From assembly GCF_002975205.1 (NCBI RefSeq), contig NZ_PCOC01000001.1:558001-622000 (forward strand): a stretch of 64,000 nt of DNA. Reading direction: 5' to 3'. Origin of the DNA: Ochrobactrum vermis. GTDB taxonomy: Bacteria > Pseudomonadota > Alphaproteobacteria > Rhizobiales > Rhizobiaceae. The position numbers and the translations under genes were made by a program. Positions 1-11,244 of this stretch are shown here, in pieces. The stretch's first letter is position 1. Every line of letters begins with the position of its first letter. The notes below the pieces were generated by a model. That model was not told the DNA's origin. It worked only from the letters and a program-made list of their open reading frames with translations, and made no database searches.

Positions 1-1
1 T

Positions 2-94
2 GCTGCGGGATCGGATCTGAACGGCGCGAACAAGGCGCTTCAGGCCGCTGTTGAAGGTGGCGCAAACGATAAAGTGGCTGCGGCGGGTCTCTGA
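2..94 (+). CDS. coxB: C-terminal end of cytochrome c oxidase subunit II (partial)
   Basis: An open frame enters from the left edge in frame 2 and stops at TGA 92-94, giving about 30 alanine- and glycine-rich residues (for example ALQAAVEGG). No domain can be recognised in so short a tail. The assignment to subunit II rests on position: it ends 39 bases before subunit I, and coxB directly precedes ctaD in most Rhizobiales. The Ala/Gly-rich tail is compatible with that, but identity is inferred from context only. Confidence 0.5.
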   Translation, partial: AAGSDLNGANKALQAAVEGGANDKVAAAGL

Positions 95-115
95 TCCCGA
101 ACGCCAAACTGTTGA

Positions 116-1792
<1,677 letters not shown>

Positions 1793-2021
1793 TTGTGCGA
1801 TGGGCGGAGTCCGGAAAAGACTTCGCCCTTCTTTACAATATGTGCTATGGCGGGCGGCATTCTGTTCCGCCCGTCGCCGGTAGACGAAAAGTCGGCCACT
1901 AAGCACGGCACTTTCCGGCGGGAACAGAACGGTTTCCGGGAGGACATGGTTGTGATGGTGCCGATCCGTGCTGTAGGGGCGCGGTGTTCGGACCGGTGAA
2001 TTTGAGGTTTTTGAAGTTAAA

Positions 2022-2969
2022 ATGTCTCTGGTGGAAAAAAACGCAGGTACCGACGACGCGCTCGTTCTCTCTGAAGCGACTGCGCGGGATTACCTTGTTC
2101 TTTTGAAGCCTCGGGTGATGTCCCTTGTGGTCTTCACCGGGCTGGTCGGTCTCGTGGTCGCCCCGGGACATATGAATCCTGTACTCGCTGCTATCAGCAT
2201 CTTGTGCATCGCGGTCGGCGCCGGTGCGTCCGGCGCGTTGAACATGTGGTACGATGCCGATATCGATGCGGTGATGAAGCGTACGCGCAACCGGCCCATC
2301 CCGGCCGGTGTGATCGCTCCCAATCAGGTTCTGGCTTTCGGCCTGACCCTGTCGGCTTTCTCGGTCGTCACTCTCGGCTTGATGGTCAATTGGCTGTCGG
2401 CGGCACTGCTCGCCTTTACGATTTTCTTTTATGCCGTGGTCTATACGATGTGGCTGAAGCGCTCGACGCCGCAGAACATCGTCATCGGCGGTGCGGCAGG
2501 CGCATTTCCTCCAATGATCGGCTGGGCGGCTGCAACAGGCGAGATCACCTGGGACAGCGTCGTTTTGTTCATGATTATCTTCTTGTGGACACCACCGCAT
2601 TTCTGGGCACTGTCGCTTTTTTCAGCCAATGACTATGAAGCGGCACGTATTCCGATGATGCCAAACGTCAAGGGTGAACTTTCGACCCGACGTCAGGCGC
2701 TCTTTTATTCGATCATTATGGCCCCGGTTGGCGTTCTGCCCTGGGTACTTGGCTTCGCTGGCCCTGTCTACGGCGCGATTTCGACGCTGCTTGGATTGGC
2801 TTTCGTTTATTACGCCTGGCGTCTCTGGGCAGCCGGATCGCAGCCAGCAATGCTGGCGGCAGCGCGCAAGCTGTTTCGCTTCTCGCTGCTCTATTTGTCA
2901 GGACTGTTTGCGGTGCTGCTTGTCGAGGCACTGGTAATGAAGGCGTTCGCCGCCTTTGGAGTGTTCTAA
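2022..2969 (+). CDS. ctaB: Protoheme IX farnesyltransferase (heme O synthase)
   Basis: A membrane prenyltransferase of the UbiA superfamily. It attaches a farnesyl group to heme b to make heme O, the precursor of heme A for the neighbouring oxidase. The 315 residues show multiple membrane helices and the aspartate-rich signature NMWYDADID starting at N74, which binds the Mg-diphosphate. A second conserved loop, [10 protein letters not shown], follows, as expected for the family. A 229-bp gap with no convincing gene separates it from ctaD. The stop codon overlaps the start of the next small gene by one base (TAATG), which suggests translational coupling. Confidence 0.96.
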   Translation: MSLVEKNAGTDDALVLSEATARDYLVLLKPRVMSLVVFTGLVGLVVAPGHMNPVLAAISILCIAVGAGASGALNMWYDADIDAVMKRTRNRPIPAGVIAPNQVLAFGLTLSAFSVVTLGLMVNWLSAALLAFTIFFYAVVYTMWLKRSTPQNIVIGGAAGAFPPMIGWAAATGEITWDSVVLFMIIFLWTPPHFWALSLFSANDYEAARIPMMPNVKGELSTRRQALFYSIIMAPVGVLPWVLGFAGPVYGAISTLLGLAFVYYAWRLWAAGSQPAMLAAARKLFRFSLLYLSGLFAVLLVEALVMKAFAAFGVF

Positions 2970-3154
2970 TGGATAAAACCGTACAGAAGCCGATGGACAG
3001 CGAATTGGAGCTGATCGTTCCTACGGAACAGCAAAAGAAAGCCCAGCGCAATCGTTCCTGGGGGCTGGCAATCGCGCTGGCGCTGTTCGTGCTGCTTGTC
3101 TACGTCGGCACGATTGCGAAACTGGGAACCAACATTCTAGTGAGGCCGCTCTAA
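2969..3154 (+). CDS. Small membrane protein of the cox cluster (CoxF-like)
   Basis: A 61-residue protein with a charged, cytosolic-looking N terminus (about 30 residues) and one hydrophobic segment from about residue 32 to 49. It starts on the last base of the ctaB stop codon and precedes ctaG. A small single-helix protein at this position is common in rhizobial cox operons and is often called CoxF or a cytochrome c oxidase assembly-associated protein. No catalytic residues are visible. A role in oxidase assembly is inferred from position only. Confidence 0.75.
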   Translation: MDKTVQKPMDSELELIVPTEQQKKAQRNRSWGLAIALALFVLLVYVGTIAKLGTNILVRPL

Positions 3155-3155
3155 A

Positions 3156-3260
3156 GCATGTCTCCTAAAAGTGGGAACCGGTTTCCGGACGAAGACATGC
3201 ATGAAAGCAAAGGTTTAAAGTGCGTCATATGAACATGACGAAACGCGACACGCTTTAAAC
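3156..3260 (+). repeat. Mosaic palindromic intergenic repeat 1 (two hairpins)
   Basis: Two adjacent imperfect palindromes fill the gap between the CoxF-like gene and ctaG. The first has arms GCATGTCT and AGACATGC (3156-3200) around the core AAAGTGGGAACCGG. The second has arms GTTTAAAG and CTTTAAAC (3213-3260). The core resembles the AAAGTGTGAAACGGTTTTCGG core seen at several other gaps in this window. It is probably transcribed within the cox operon and could act as an mRNA hairpin. Confidence 0.7.
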
Positions 3261-3279
3261 TTCATCTGGGAGGAGAAAA

Positions 3280-3891
3280 ATGGCGGATCAACAGGAAAAA
3301 GATCAAAAGCTGAGGAAGCAACAACGTTCCAATGCAACGATTGCTGTTGCTTGCCTGTCTTTCTTTGTCTGCATGATCGGCGCCGCCTATGCCTCCGTGC
3401 CGCTTTATCGCATTTTCTGTCAGGTGACGGGTTATGGCGGCACGACACAGCGTGTCGAACAATACTCCGATACCATTCTCGACAAGACGATCAAGGTACG
3501 TTTTGACGCGAACACAGCCAATGGACTGCCATGGGATTTCAAACCCGTGCAGCGTGAGGTGACGGTTCGCATCGGCGAAACGACGATGATCAAGTATGAA
3601 GCGCGTAACCTGTTTGATGAGCCGACCTATGGCCGCGCAAGCTTCAACGTCGCGCCGGGCCGGGCAGGGGCTTATTTCAACAAAGTCGAATGCTTCTGCT
3701 TCACGGATACGACCCTGAAGCCGGGCGAAGATATGGAAATGCCGGTGGTGTTCTTTGTTGACCCGGAGATCGTTAATGATCCCGATCTGAAGGACGTCAA
3801 GACGATCACGCTGTCCTATACGTTCTTTCCGATTGAAAAGCCGAAGCCGGTAGCAAACGCCAAGGCTGAAACGCCAAACAACGGGAGCTGA
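3280..3891 (+). CDS. ctaG: Cytochrome c oxidase assembly protein CtaG/Cox11
   Basis: A copper chaperone that delivers Cu to the CuB site of subunit I. The 203 residues contain one N-terminal membrane anchor (about residues 15-35, ending in [12 protein letters not shown]) followed by a periplasmic Cox11 domain. The copper-binding CFCF motif is present at C138 and C140 within [14 protein letters not shown] 3280 is preceded by a strong GGGAGGAG ribosome site, which fixes the start. Its neighbours are ctaB and coxC, as usual. The last 15 or so residues are a hydrophilic tail. Confidence 0.97.
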   Translation: MADQQEKDQKLRKQQRSNATIAVACLSFFVCMIGAAYASVPLYRIFCQVTGYGGTTQRVEQYSDTILDKTIKVRFDANTANGLPWDFKPVQREVTVRIGETTMIKYEARNLFDEPTYGRASFNVAPGRAGAYFNKVECFCFTDTTLKPGEDMEMPVVFFVDPEIVNDPDLKDVKTITLSYTFFPIEKPKPVANAKAETPNNGS

Positions 3892-3902
3892 TGCCTAGCG
3901 GC

Positions 3903-3994
3903 GCATCCCGAAAAGTGTGAAACGGTTTTCGGACAAGATGCGTGCAAAACAAAAAGAGAGCATTTCCAATGGTTCAGGAGAACATGAAATGCTC
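3903..3994 (+). repeat. Mosaic palindromic intergenic repeat 2 (modules A and C)
   Basis: Module A (3903-3942) starts GCATCCCGAAAAGTGTG and ends in GATGC, forming an imperfect hairpin around AACGGTTTTCGG. Module C (3958-3994) has arms GAGCATTTC and GAAATGCTC. Both modules recur elsewhere in the window in different combinations. The arrangement resembles the mosaic intergenic elements (RIME type) known from Rhizobiales. Confidence 0.75.
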
Positions 3995-4149
3995 CAGCGG
4001 CGCATAATGCCGCAAAGACAAAACAATGAAGCGGTTTTATCCTCGCAGGAGATACCGCTTGTTACAGACAGACTTGCTTGGAACCCCGGATGGGGTTTAA
4101 GCAGGTAGGTACGAGAGAGGAACCCCTAAGGGGATTTACGGGGAGAGAC

Positions 4150-5028
4150 ATGGCCGACGTTCATCAGAAAAATCACGACTATCATATCATCGCGCCCAGT
4201 CCTTGGCCGTTCCTGAGCTCGATGGGTGCATTCGTGCTTGCCGTCGGCGGTATTGCCTGGATGCGTTACATCAATGCCGGTGAGCTGCCGTTCTTCGGCC
4301 TCAACGTGGTAACGCCCTGGATTTTCTTCATCGGCCTCGCGATCGTGCTCTACTGCATGTATGGCTGGTGGTCCGATACGATCAAGGAAGGACATGAGGG
4401 GCACCATACCCGTGTTGTGTCGCTGCATCTGCGCTACGGCATGATCATGTTCATTGCCTCGGAAGTCATGTTCTTCGTGGCCTGGTTCTGGGCGTTTTTC
4501 GACGCAAGCTTGTTTCCGAACGAAGTGCATCAGGTAGCACGTGCAGCTTTCACGGGTGGCGTGTGGCCTCCGAAAGGCATCGAGGTTCTCGATCCTCTCC
4601 ACCTGCCGCTCTACAACACCGTGATCCTGCTTTTGTCGGGCACGACGCTGACATGGTCGCATCATGCGCTGCTGCACAATGACCGCAAGGGCATGATCAC
4701 TGGTCTGGCGATCACCGTGGTGCTGGGTGTCCTGTTCTCATTTGTGCAGGCCTACGAGTACATCCACGCACCGTTTGCGTTCAAGGACTCGATCTACGGC
4801 GCGACCTTCTTCATGGCGACCGGTTTCCACGGTTTCCACGTTATCATCGGTACAATCTTCCTTCTGGTCTGCCTCATCCGCGCCATCGGGGGTGACTTCA
4901 CGCCAAAGCAGCATTTCGGTTTCGAAGCCGCTGCCTGGTATTGGCACTTCGTTGACGTGGTCTGGCTGTTCCTGTTCTTCGCCATCTACGTATGGGGTGG
5001 CTGGGGCGCGCCGATGCACGGCGGTTGA
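4150..5028 (+). CDS. coxC: Cytochrome c oxidase subunit III
   Basis: The third core subunit of the aa3 oxidase, a 292-residue protein with seven predicted membrane helices, in the inner membrane. Diagnostic stretches are [16 protein letters not shown] and, near the C terminus, [14 protein letters not shown], where the conserved His-Phe-Val-Asp-Val-Val-Trp signature closes the family domain. The ATG at 4150 is chosen because GGGAGAG sits just upstream and the protein then begins [12 protein letters not shown], typical of rhizobial CoxC. An in-frame ATG at 4078 would add 24 atypical residues. It is separated from ctaG by repeat modules. Confidence 0.96.
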   Translation: MADVHQKNHDYHIIAPSPWPFLSSMGAFVLAVGGIAWMRYINAGELPFFGLNVVTPWIFFIGLAIVLYCMYGWWSDTIKEGHEGHHTRVVSLHLRYGMIMFIASEVMFFVAWFWAFFDASLFPNEVHQVARAAFTGGVWPPKGIEVLDPLHLPLYNTVILLLSGTTLTWSHHALLHNDRKGMITGLAITVVLGVLFSFVQAYEYIHAPFAFKDSIYGATFFMATGFHGFHVIIGTIFLLVCLIRAIGGDFTPKQHFGFEAAAWYWHFVDVVWLFLFFAIYVWGGWGAPMHGG

Positions 5029-5036
5029 TCGCTGGA

Positions 5037-5080
5037 GCATTTCCAGCAAAAGTGTGAAACGGTTTTGCGTTCGGAAATGC
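5037..5080 (+). repeat. Mosaic palindromic intergenic repeat 3
   Basis: Arms GCATTTCC and GGAAATGC enclose the shared core AAAAGTGTGAAACGGTTTTG. This copy combines the outer arms of module C with the core of module A, which supports a mosaic origin for the family. A second perfect inverted repeat (GCGGTTCC/GGAACCGC) follows at about 5109-5132. Confidence 0.7.
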
Positions 5081-5152
5081 GGTGATGACAAGCGGAGAGC
5101 GGTTTCGGCGGTTCCGTCAAAACAGGAACCGCTCTAGCGGTCACAAGTTTCG

Positions 5153-5184
5153 AGGCGGCCTTGGCAACATGGCCGCCTTTTGTT
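5153..5184 (+). terminator. Rho-independent terminator-like hairpin after coxC
   Basis: AGGCGGCC (5153-5160) pairs with GGCCGCCT (5171-5178) across a 10-base loop and is followed by TTTTGTTTG. It would end transcription of the cox block before the DUF983 gene. Confidence 0.65.
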
Positions 5185-5256
5185 TGTGAAGAAACTACAG
5201 TGTCGTGCTTTGTGTATCCGAAAGGACGCGCAGCGCTCGAGTAGAAGGGAAGCGCA

Positions 5257-5652
5257 ATGCCGGATCACAATATTTATCCTCCCGTCGATCCTATAAAGAG
5301 TGGCATTGCCGGACATTGTCCGCGCTGCGGCGAAGGAAAGCTGTTCGACGGTTTCCTGAAAGTGGCTCCGCGCTGCACTGCTTGCGGACTGGATTACTCT
5401 TTTGCCGATTCCGGCGACGGCCCGGCGGCATTTGTTATTCTCATCATCGGTTTTATCGTCGTCGGTCTTGCACTCTGGATGGAAGTGAATGTCGGACCGC
5501 CGCTTTGGGTGCATTTTATCCTGTGGGTGCCGCTCGCCATCATCCTCAGCCTCGTGGCCATGCGATGGGCGAAGGGCATCCTCATAAATATGCAGTATCG
5601 CAACAAGGCAGCCCCCGGCCGTATAGATAGCCGACAGGATGATGGCAAATGA
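5257..5652 (+). CDS. DUF983 zinc-ribbon membrane protein
   Basis: A 131-residue protein. The N-terminal part carries two CxxC pairs (CPRC and CTAC, about residues 22-50), which look like a zinc ribbon. Two hydrophobic helices follow (about residues 56-75 and 83-102). DUF983 genes are regularly found beside SURF1 and cox genes in alphaproteobacteria, so a link to oxidase biogenesis is likely, but the molecular role is unknown. Its stop codon overlaps the SURF1 start (ATGA), so the two are probably translated together. Confidence 0.88.
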   Translation: MPDHNIYPPVDPIKSGIAGHCPRCGEGKLFDGFLKVAPRCTACGLDYSFADSGDGPAAFVILIIGFIVVGLALWMEVNVGPPLWVHFILWVPLAIILSLVAMRWAKGILINMQYRNKAAPGRIDSRQDDGK

Positions 5653-6386
5653 CGACAGTACAGCAGTCGCAGCGCTTTCCCTGGGGTGTAGTGATCGCAT
5701 CCGCCATCGCGCTTGTCATTTTACTGGCGCTCGGCACCTGGCAGGTGGAACGTTTGCAGTGGAAGGAAGCGCTGATTGCATCGACCGGGCAGCGCATCCA
5801 TGAGCCGCCTTTGCCGCTGTCCGAAATGGAAAAGATTTACAAGCAGGAAGGGTCCGTCGAATATCGTCCGGTGACGGTCTCGGGCACTTTCATGCACCAG
5901 GGTGAACGGCATTTTCTGGCCACGCATAACGGAGTGGCAGGTTATTATGTCTATACGCCCCTGATGCTGGAGGATGGGCGCTTCGTGCTCGTCAATCGCG
6001 GCTTTGTTCCTTACGAAAAGAAAGATCCGGCAACGCGCTCTGAAGGCCAGGTTGACGGTCCGGTAAGTGTGACCGGCCTGGCGCGCGATCCGCTTTCGGC
6101 GAAGCCCGGCTACTTCCTCCCCGACAATGACATCGCCAAGAATGTCTTCTACTGGAAGGACTGGACGGCGATGGCGGAAAGCGCTGATCTGCCAAATCTG
6201 GATGAGGTCGTGCCGTTCTTCATTGATGCCGACAGCAAGCCTAATCCGGGTGGTCTGCCCGCCGGCGGCGTGACGATCATCGACTTTCCCAATAACCATC
6301 TGCAATATGCCGCCACATGGTATGGCCTGGCTCTGGCTTTGATAGGGGTTGTCGGGACGTGGTTGTGGCGTTATCGAAAGGGTTGA
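5649..6386 (+). CDS. SURF1 family cytochrome oxidase assembly protein
   Basis: A 245-residue protein with the SURF1 layout: an N-terminal membrane helix (about residues 11-28, ending near LGTWQVERLQWK), a periplasmic domain, and a C-terminal helix (about 218-238). The family signatures LGTWQVERL, RPVTVSGTF and NNHLQYAATWYGLA are present. SURF1 (Shy1) helps insert heme a into subunit I. It overlaps the DUF983 gene by four bases. The conserved HLQYA stretch near the second helix is intact, so it should be functional. Confidence 0.94.
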   Translation: MTTVQQSQRFPWGVVIASAIALVILLALGTWQVERLQWKEALIASTGQRIHEPPLPLSEMEKIYKQEGSVEYRPVTVSGTFMHQGERHFLATHNGVAGYYVYTPLMLEDGRFVLVNRGFVPYEKKDPATRSEGQVDGPVSVTGLARDPLSAKPGYFLPDNDIAKNVFYWKDWTAMAESADLPNLDEVVPFFIDADSKPNPGGLPAGGVTIIDFPNNHLQYAATWYGLALALIGVVGTWLWRYRKG

Positions 6387-6463
6387 GGGGTTGACAACGG
6401 CCTCGTTGCAGCCCAACTCCGAGACTAAGTTTCAAGTCACGCCGAACTTTGCGAGCACACTTC

Positions 6464-7504
6464 ATGACTGATCAGCGACCACCACTGGAAATCCGCCTTT
6501 GCGGCCCGCGCGGCTTTTGTGCCGGGGTGGACCGGGCGATCCAGATCGTTGTGCTGGCGCTGAAGAAATACGGCGCGCCGGTCTATGTTCGCCATGAGAT
6601 CGTTCACAACCGTTATGTGGTCGAGGGGTTGCAGTCACGTGGTGCGATCTTTGTCGAGGAACTGGACGAGATCCCTGCGGAACACCGCGAGCAGCCGGTG
6701 GTATTTTCCGCTCATGGCGTGCCGAAGTCGGTGCCTGCCGACGCGCAAGCCAAGAACCTGTTTTATCTCGATGCAACCTGCCCGCTGGTTTCCAAAGTGC
6801 ACAAACAGGCCATGCGCCATCAGCGTCTTGGGCGCCATGTTATTCTGATCGGCCATTCCGGGCATCCGGAAGTGATCGGTACCATGGGCCAGTTGCCGGA
6901 CGGTGCAGTGACGCTGATCGAGACGGTTGAGGATGCGCGCAACTGCCATTTCGATGATGAGAACAATCTCGGCTTTGTGACGCAGACGACGCTTTCGGTG
7001 GATGACACGGCAGGCATTATCGAGGAACTACAGGCACGCTTTCCGAACCTTTCAGCTCCGGCAGCGGAATCGATCTGCTATGCCACCACCAACCGGCAGG
7101 ACGCCGTGCGTTCCGCCGCCCCGGGATGCGATCTGTTTCTGATCGTAGGTGCACCGAATTCCTCCAACTCCAAGCGTCTGGTTGAAGTTGCGGAGAAGGC
7201 AGGTGCACGGATGTCGATGCTGGTACAACGCGCTGCCGATATCGAATGGGATCGGATTGGCGATATATCGGTTGTTGGCCTGTCGGCAGGTGCTTCGGCT
7301 CCTGAAATCATCGTCGATGAAATCATCGATGCCTTCAAGGAACGCTTCAACGTTAAGATCGAATTGGCCGAAACCACTGTCGAAACCGAGAACTTCCTTG
7401 TGAATCGCGAGATTCGCGATGTGGAACTGACGGTGCAAGACATGGCATTCGTCAACGGAGAACACCGGGTGGTCGGTATTCCAAAACTGATGCAGGGGAA
7501 ATAA
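6464..7504 (+). CDS. ispH: 4-hydroxy-3-methylbut-2-enyl diphosphate reductase
   Basis: The last enzyme of the non-mevalonate (MEP) isoprenoid pathway. It converts HMBPP to IPP and DMAPP with a [4Fe-4S] cluster. The N-terminal signature [15 protein letters not shown] supplies the first cluster cysteine (C19). Two further conserved cysteines lie in DATCPLV and in the [10 protein letters not shown] region. The gene is read from ATG 6464 (346 residues, the usual family length); an in-frame TTG at 6449 would add only five residues. It is followed after five bases by thrB and then rnhA, probably as one transcript. Confidence 0.96.
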   Translation: MTDQRPPLEIRLCGPRGFCAGVDRAIQIVVLALKKYGAPVYVRHEIVHNRYVVEGLQSRGAIFVEELDEIPAEHREQPVVFSAHGVPKSVPADAQAKNLFYLDATCPLVSKVHKQAMRHQRLGRHVILIGHSGHPEVIGTMGQLPDGAVTLIETVEDARNCHFDDENNLGFVTQTTLSVDDTAGIIEELQARFPNLSAPAAESICYATTNRQDAVRSAAPGCDLFLIVGAPNSSNSKRLVEVAEKAGARMSMLVQRAADIEWDRIGDISVVGLSAGASAPEIIVDEIIDAFKERFNVKIELAETTVETENFLVNREIRDVELTVQDMAFVNGEHRVVGIPKLMQGK

Positions 7505-7509
7505 GCGGC

Positions 7510-8490
7510 ATGGCCGTCTATACGGATATCAATGAAATCGAACTTGGCGCTTTCCTGCAGCAATACGATATCGGCACACTGACCTCTTACAAAGGCATTG
7601 CGGAAGGGGTGGAGAACTCCAACTATCTTCTGCACACCACTTCGGGCTCGTTCATCCTGACGCTTTACGAAAAGCGCACCAATCGGGAAGATCTACCGTT
7701 TTTTCTCGGCCTGATGCAGCATCTGGCAAGCCGCGGCCTCGAATGCCCGCAGCCAGTGGTCCGTCGTGACGGTACGACAATCGGCGAACTTGCCGGACGA
7801 CCTGCGGCAATCGTCACCTTCCTGGAAGGTATGTGGATGCGCCGCCCGACTGTCGAGCACTGTGAAGCGGTCGGGGAGGGATTGGCCCATATGCATCTGG
7901 CAGGCGCTGATTTTTCGCTGCGCCGCCGCAACGGTTTGACGCTTTCCGACTGGCGCCCTTTGTGGAACCTGTCGCGTGAACGCGCGGATACGGTGGAACC
8001 CGGTCTCGTTGGCGAGGCGGAAGCCGATCTCGCTTTTCTGGAAAAGAACTGGCCCTCCGACCTGCCGCAGGGTGTGATCCATGCGGATCTTTTCCCGGAC
8101 AATGTTTTCTTCCTTAACGACAAGCTTTCGGGCTTCATCGATTTCTACTTCGCCTGCACGGACATTCTGGCTTACGATGTTGCCGTCTGTCTCAACGCAT
8201 GGTGCTTTGAAAAGGACTTTTCCTATAACCGCACCAAGGGAGCAGCGTTTCTGCGCGGCTATACGTCCATTCGCCCGCTTTCTGCGGCGGAAGCTAATGC
8301 CCTGCCGGTTCTGGCGCGGGGGGCTGCCATTCGTTTCATGCTGACCCGCCTTTACGACTGGCTGAATGTTCCGGAAGGCAGTTTCGTGGTCAAGAAAGAT
8401 CCCATGGAGTATGTGCGCAAGATGCGCTTTCATCGCCAGATCGAAACCGCCGCCGAATATGGTCTTGAGCAGCAGGGAGCAGCTGCGTGA
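7510..8490 (+). CDS. thrB: Homoserine kinase (APH-fold type)
   Basis: Phosphorylates L-homoserine in threonine biosynthesis. The 326-residue protein belongs to the aminoglycoside-phosphotransferase-like ThrB family of alpha- and gammaproteobacteria, not the GHMP kinase type. Visible motifs are the N-terminal NSNYLL strand, the catalytic loop [11 protein letters not shown], and the metal-binding segment [11 protein letters not shown]. The stop codon overlaps the rnhA start (GTGA). The partner threonine synthase (thrC) is also in this window, about 8 kb away on the other strand. Confidence 0.93.
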   Translation: MAVYTDINEIELGAFLQQYDIGTLTSYKGIAEGVENSNYLLHTTSGSFILTLYEKRTNREDLPFFLGLMQHLASRGLECPQPVVRRDGTTIGELAGRPAAIVTFLEGMWMRRPTVEHCEAVGEGLAHMHLAGADFSLRRRNGLTLSDWRPLWNLSRERADTVEPGLVGEAEADLAFLEKNWPSDLPQGVIHADLFPDNVFFLNDKLSGFIDFYFACTDILAYDVAVCLNAWCFEKDFSYNRTKGAAFLRGYTSIRPLSAAEANALPVLARGAAIRFMLTRLYDWLNVPEGSFVVKKDPMEYVRKMRFHRQIETAAEYGLEQQGAAA

Positions 8491-8951
8491 AGCAGATAGA
8501 GGCTTTTACGGATGGCGCCTGCTCGGGTAATCCCGGTCCTGGCGGCTGGGGCGCAATCTTGCGCTGGAACGGCAATGTCAAGGAACTGAAGGGTGGGGAA
8601 GCCGACACGACCAACAACCGCATGGAGTTGATGGCAGCTATTTCGGCACTTTCGGCATTGAAGGAACCGTGCCAAGTCGATCTCTATACGGATTCAGTCT
8701 ATGTGCGCGACGGCATCTCCAGTTGGATCGAAGGCTGGAAACGTAATGGCTGGAAGACGGCTGCCAAGAAACCCGTCAAGAATGCCGAATTGTGGCAGGC
8801 GCTCGACGAAGCGCGCAAGCCGCATAAGGTTAACTGGCACTGGATCAAGGGCCATGCAGGGCATCCGGAAAACGAACGCGCTGACGAACTTGCCCGGGAA
8901 GGCATGGAGCCATTCAAGTATGGCGGCCATAAATCATTGAAAGTGCAATGA
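8487..8951 (+). CDS. rnhA: Ribonuclease HI
   Basis: A 154-residue cytosolic enzyme that cuts RNA in RNA-DNA hybrids. The catalytic acidic residues are in place: D in [14 protein letters not shown] in NNRMELMA, D in YTDSVYV, and D in NERADELA. The start is GTG at 8487 and overlaps the thrB stop by four bases, so translation is probably coupled. Length and motifs are standard. A bidirectional terminator follows directly. Confidence 0.95.
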   Translation: MKQIEAFTDGACSGNPGPGGWGAILRWNGNVKELKGGEADTTNNRMELMAAISALSALKEPCQVDLYTDSVYVRDGISSWIEGWKRNGWKTAAKKPVKNAELWQALDEARKPHKVNWHWIKGHAGHPENERADELAREGMEPFKYGGHKSLKVQ

Positions 8952-8964
8952 TAGTTACAGACGA

Positions 8965-8988
8965 AAAGGGCGGTTTTCACCGCCCTTT
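8965..8988. terminator. Bidirectional terminator between rnhA and peroxiredoxin
   Basis: AAAGGGCGG (8965-8973) pairs perfectly with CCGCCCTTT (8980-8988) across a six-base loop. A and T runs on both sides let it serve the convergent rnhA and peroxiredoxin genes. Confidence 0.8.
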
Positions 8989-8999
8989 AATGCGTCTGA

Positions 9000-9485
9000 T
9001 TAAAGCTGTTCGAGAATGGCCGAAGCAGCCGACGTGACTGCCTGTCCGGCCTGTTCTTCGATGTTGAGCGTCTTGACGATACCGTCTTCCACGATTGCCG
9101 AATAACGCTTGGAGCGAATACCAAGGCCGCCGGCGGTTGCGTCGAGTTCAAGGCCCGCAGCTTTCGTGAACGCTGCCGAACCATCGGCCAGATAGAGAAT
9201 CTTGCCTTCTCCGCCCGTGCTCTGCGCCCATGCACCCATGACGAAAGCGTCGTTCACCGCAACAACGGCGATCTGATCGACGCCCTTGGCGAGGATCGCA
9301 TCGCGGTTTTCGAGATAGCCTGGCAGGTGATTGAGGCTGCAGGTCGGCGTGAAAGCACCCGGAACGGCAAAGAGAACGACTTTCTTGCCCTTGAAGATTT
9401 CGTCGGTCGTCGTCTCATTCACACCATCTGCGGTCTTTACCTTGAAAGTCGCTGCAGGCAGCTTGTCGCCAACTTTGATCGTCAT
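9000..9485 (-). CDS. Peroxiredoxin (Prx5/AhpE-like, redoxin fold)
   Basis: A 161-residue thiol peroxidase of the Prx5 subfamily that reduces hydrogen peroxide and organic peroxides. The peroxidatic cysteine is C49 in the signature PGAFTPTCS. No other cysteine is seen in the protein, so it is a 1-Cys form that probably depends on glutaredoxin/glutathione or thioredoxin for recycling. The C-terminal RSKRYSAIVEDG stretch is typical of the subfamily. A good GAGGAGAAATTA ribosome site precedes the ATG. It stands alone and converges with rnhA. Confidence 0.92.
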   Translation of the reverse strand: MTIKVGDKLPAATFKVKTADGVNETTTDEIFKGKKVVLFAVPGAFTPTCSLNHLPGYLENRDAILAKGVDQIAVVAVNDAFVMGAWAQSTGGEGKILYLADGSAAFTKAAGLELDATAGGLGIRSKRYSAIVEDGIVKTLNIEEQAGQAVTSAASAILEQL

Positions 9486-9639
9486 TTAATTTCTCCTCGG
9501 GGCAGGGACCGTCTGTTCCACTGTCTATTGTCAAATTCTAATCCGCGCCGCAAAGCGCGGGCGGCACAGTTAAACCGATAACAGGTCGCCGGACAATTTC
9601 AACATACAGATAAGAGCATCAGGCGTTGGGAGGGAAAGT

Positions 9640-10440
9640 CTAGTCCAATGTCACCTGACCGGAGACAGCTTTCCCAGCCTGCACAATGGTATAGTCGATA
9701 ACGGCTTTGTCTGCCTTCCCACGCAGTTTGGCAGCAAAGCGGTGGCCTGATTGCCTATCCTGAACTGCAACAGCGTCCGAAAGCCCGATATTGTCGCTGG
9801 CAATGAACAGCTCTGCAGGGGCCGCAGGATCGGGGACGGTGAGATCGAAGACGGCCTTGTCTCCTTCCCGCTTCACCTCGGTTACACCAAATGCTGGATT
9901 TGCCGGTGTTGGGAGCCGGTCGAAAGCAGTCTCAATGATCGTGCGGCTGGCGATGGCTTGCGGTGAAGCTTGCTGTTCTTCTTCATTGAGCGGAAAGTCG
10001 AATGTCGCCTGCACCGGAACGCAGATTTTCTCGCAGACCCCAAGGAAAACATGGCCCTTCAGTCGGGTGTCGGCGGAGGTCAGGTGAAAGACTATCGGCA
10101 GCGAAACGGGGTGCTTATATCCAATGCCACCTTCATCGTCTCCACCAAACCGGACAGGCGCAGGAAAATCAATCCGCGCTTTCGCATCACCCTCGATACT
10201 GATCTGAGGCGGGACGCCCGCGTCGCCCGGATTGCGCCAATAGGTCTTCCAGCCGGGTTGCAGCTCGATCTGCAAGACACCGCGCCGTTCATGTCTGGCC
10301 GCATTGTCAGCGCCGCTGTCTTCAATAATGACGCGAACGCGCCCGCCGGGCGTCTCGGTCCAGTCGGAAGTGGACGCCATGGCTGGAAATGCCAGCGAGG
10401 CCAACAGAAATGGTGCGAGGGCAAGCGTTCGGATGTTCAT
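9640..10440 (-). CDS. Secreted DsbD N-terminal-domain protein
   Basis: A 266-residue protein with a cleavable signal peptide (hydrophobic 6-20, likely cut after AMA at residue 22). The rest matches the immunoglobulin-like N-terminal domain of DsbD/ScsB, with the redox pair C136 and C140 in GVCEKICVPV. The membrane domain (beta) and C-terminal thioredoxin domain (gamma) of full DsbD are missing, so this is a stand-alone periplasmic module. It would accept electrons from a membrane partner such as CcdA and pass them to a periplasmic thiol protein. The substrate is unknown. It is divergent from the YqgE gene. Confidence 0.85.
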   Translation of the reverse strand: MNIRTLALAPFLLASLAFPAMASTSDWTETPGGRVRVIIEDSGADNAARHERRGVLQIELQPGWKTYWRNPGDAGVPPQISIEGDAKARIDFPAPVRFGGDDEGGIGYKHPVSLPIVFHLTSADTRLKGHVFLGVCEKICVPVQATFDFPLNEEEQQASPQAIASRTIIETAFDRLPTPANPAFGVTEVKREGDKAVFDLTVPDPAAPAELFIASDNIGLSDAVAVQDRQSGHRFAAKLRGKADKAVIDYTIVQAGKAVSGQVTLD

Positions 10441-10574
10441 GGACGAAAGATGGAATGAAAAGATGGTCGCTTCAAGTCCAATTGTGGCGAGCTTGCAGCC
10501 TTCGCTGTTTGCTTGTGCAGTGATAACGCGATCAGGCCATTGTTATTTTGCGAAGTCTTGCTACCTTCATATTC

Positions 10575-11177
10575 ATGACCATTCTCAAGACGCCGAACAA
10601 GGAGCAGGGTTTTCTGAACGGGCAGTTCCTGCTTGCCATGCCCGGAATGAGCGACGAGCGTTTTGCCCGGTCGGTGGTCTATATCTGCGCGCATTCCGAT
10701 GAAGGTGCGATGGGGTTCATCATCAATCAGCTTCAGCCTGTGGAGTTTCCCGATCTTCTGCGTCAGATTGGGGTTATTGACGAGGATGAGCTGATTATTC
10801 TGCCAGAGCGGGCGCAGCATATGATGGTGCGCAATGGCGGACCGGTTGACCGCACACGTGGCTTCGTTCTGCATTCCGACGACTATATGGTCGATTCCAC
10901 CATGCCGGTTTCTGAAGATGTCTGCCTCACGGCAACCGTCGATATACTGCGTGCCATTTACGGGGGCAGGGGACCATCACAAGCCCTGATGGCGCTTGGC
11001 TATTCCGGCTGGGCGCCGGGTCAGATCGAAGTAGAACTTGCCGAGAATGGCTGGCTAACCTGCGATGCGCCGCTCGACATGCTGTTCGATAGCGATATCG
11101 AGGGCAAGTATTCGCGCTTGATGCTCCATATGGGCATCGATATGTCCCGGCTTGTTTCCGACGCGGGACATGCGTAA
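10575..11177 (+). CDS. YqgE/AlgH family protein (UPF0301)
   Basis: A 200-residue protein of the UPF0301 (DUF179) family. Characteristic stretches are [14 protein letters not shown] near the N terminus, MGFIINQ, and the C-terminal [15 protein letters not shown]. The ATG at 10575 is preferred over an upstream TTG-type frame opening because the family begins close to this residue. The family's biochemical function is not firmly known. It lies divergent from the DsbD-N gene and converges with the GGDEF/EAL gene. Confidence 0.92.
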   Translation: MTILKTPNKEQGFLNGQFLLAMPGMSDERFARSVVYICAHSDEGAMGFIINQLQPVEFPDLLRQIGVIDEDELIILPERAQHMMVRNGGPVDRTRGFVLHSDDYMVDSTMPVSEDVCLTATVDILRAIYGGRGPSQALMALGYSGWAPGQIEVELAENGWLTCDAPLDMLFDSDIEGKYSRLMLHMGIDMSRLVSDAGHA

Positions 11178-11244
11178 GGAAGGGCTAAGCTAGATAATTT
11201 TGCTTTAGCTTATCCGTTTGTTCCCTATTCGCTTAATGACCTAA

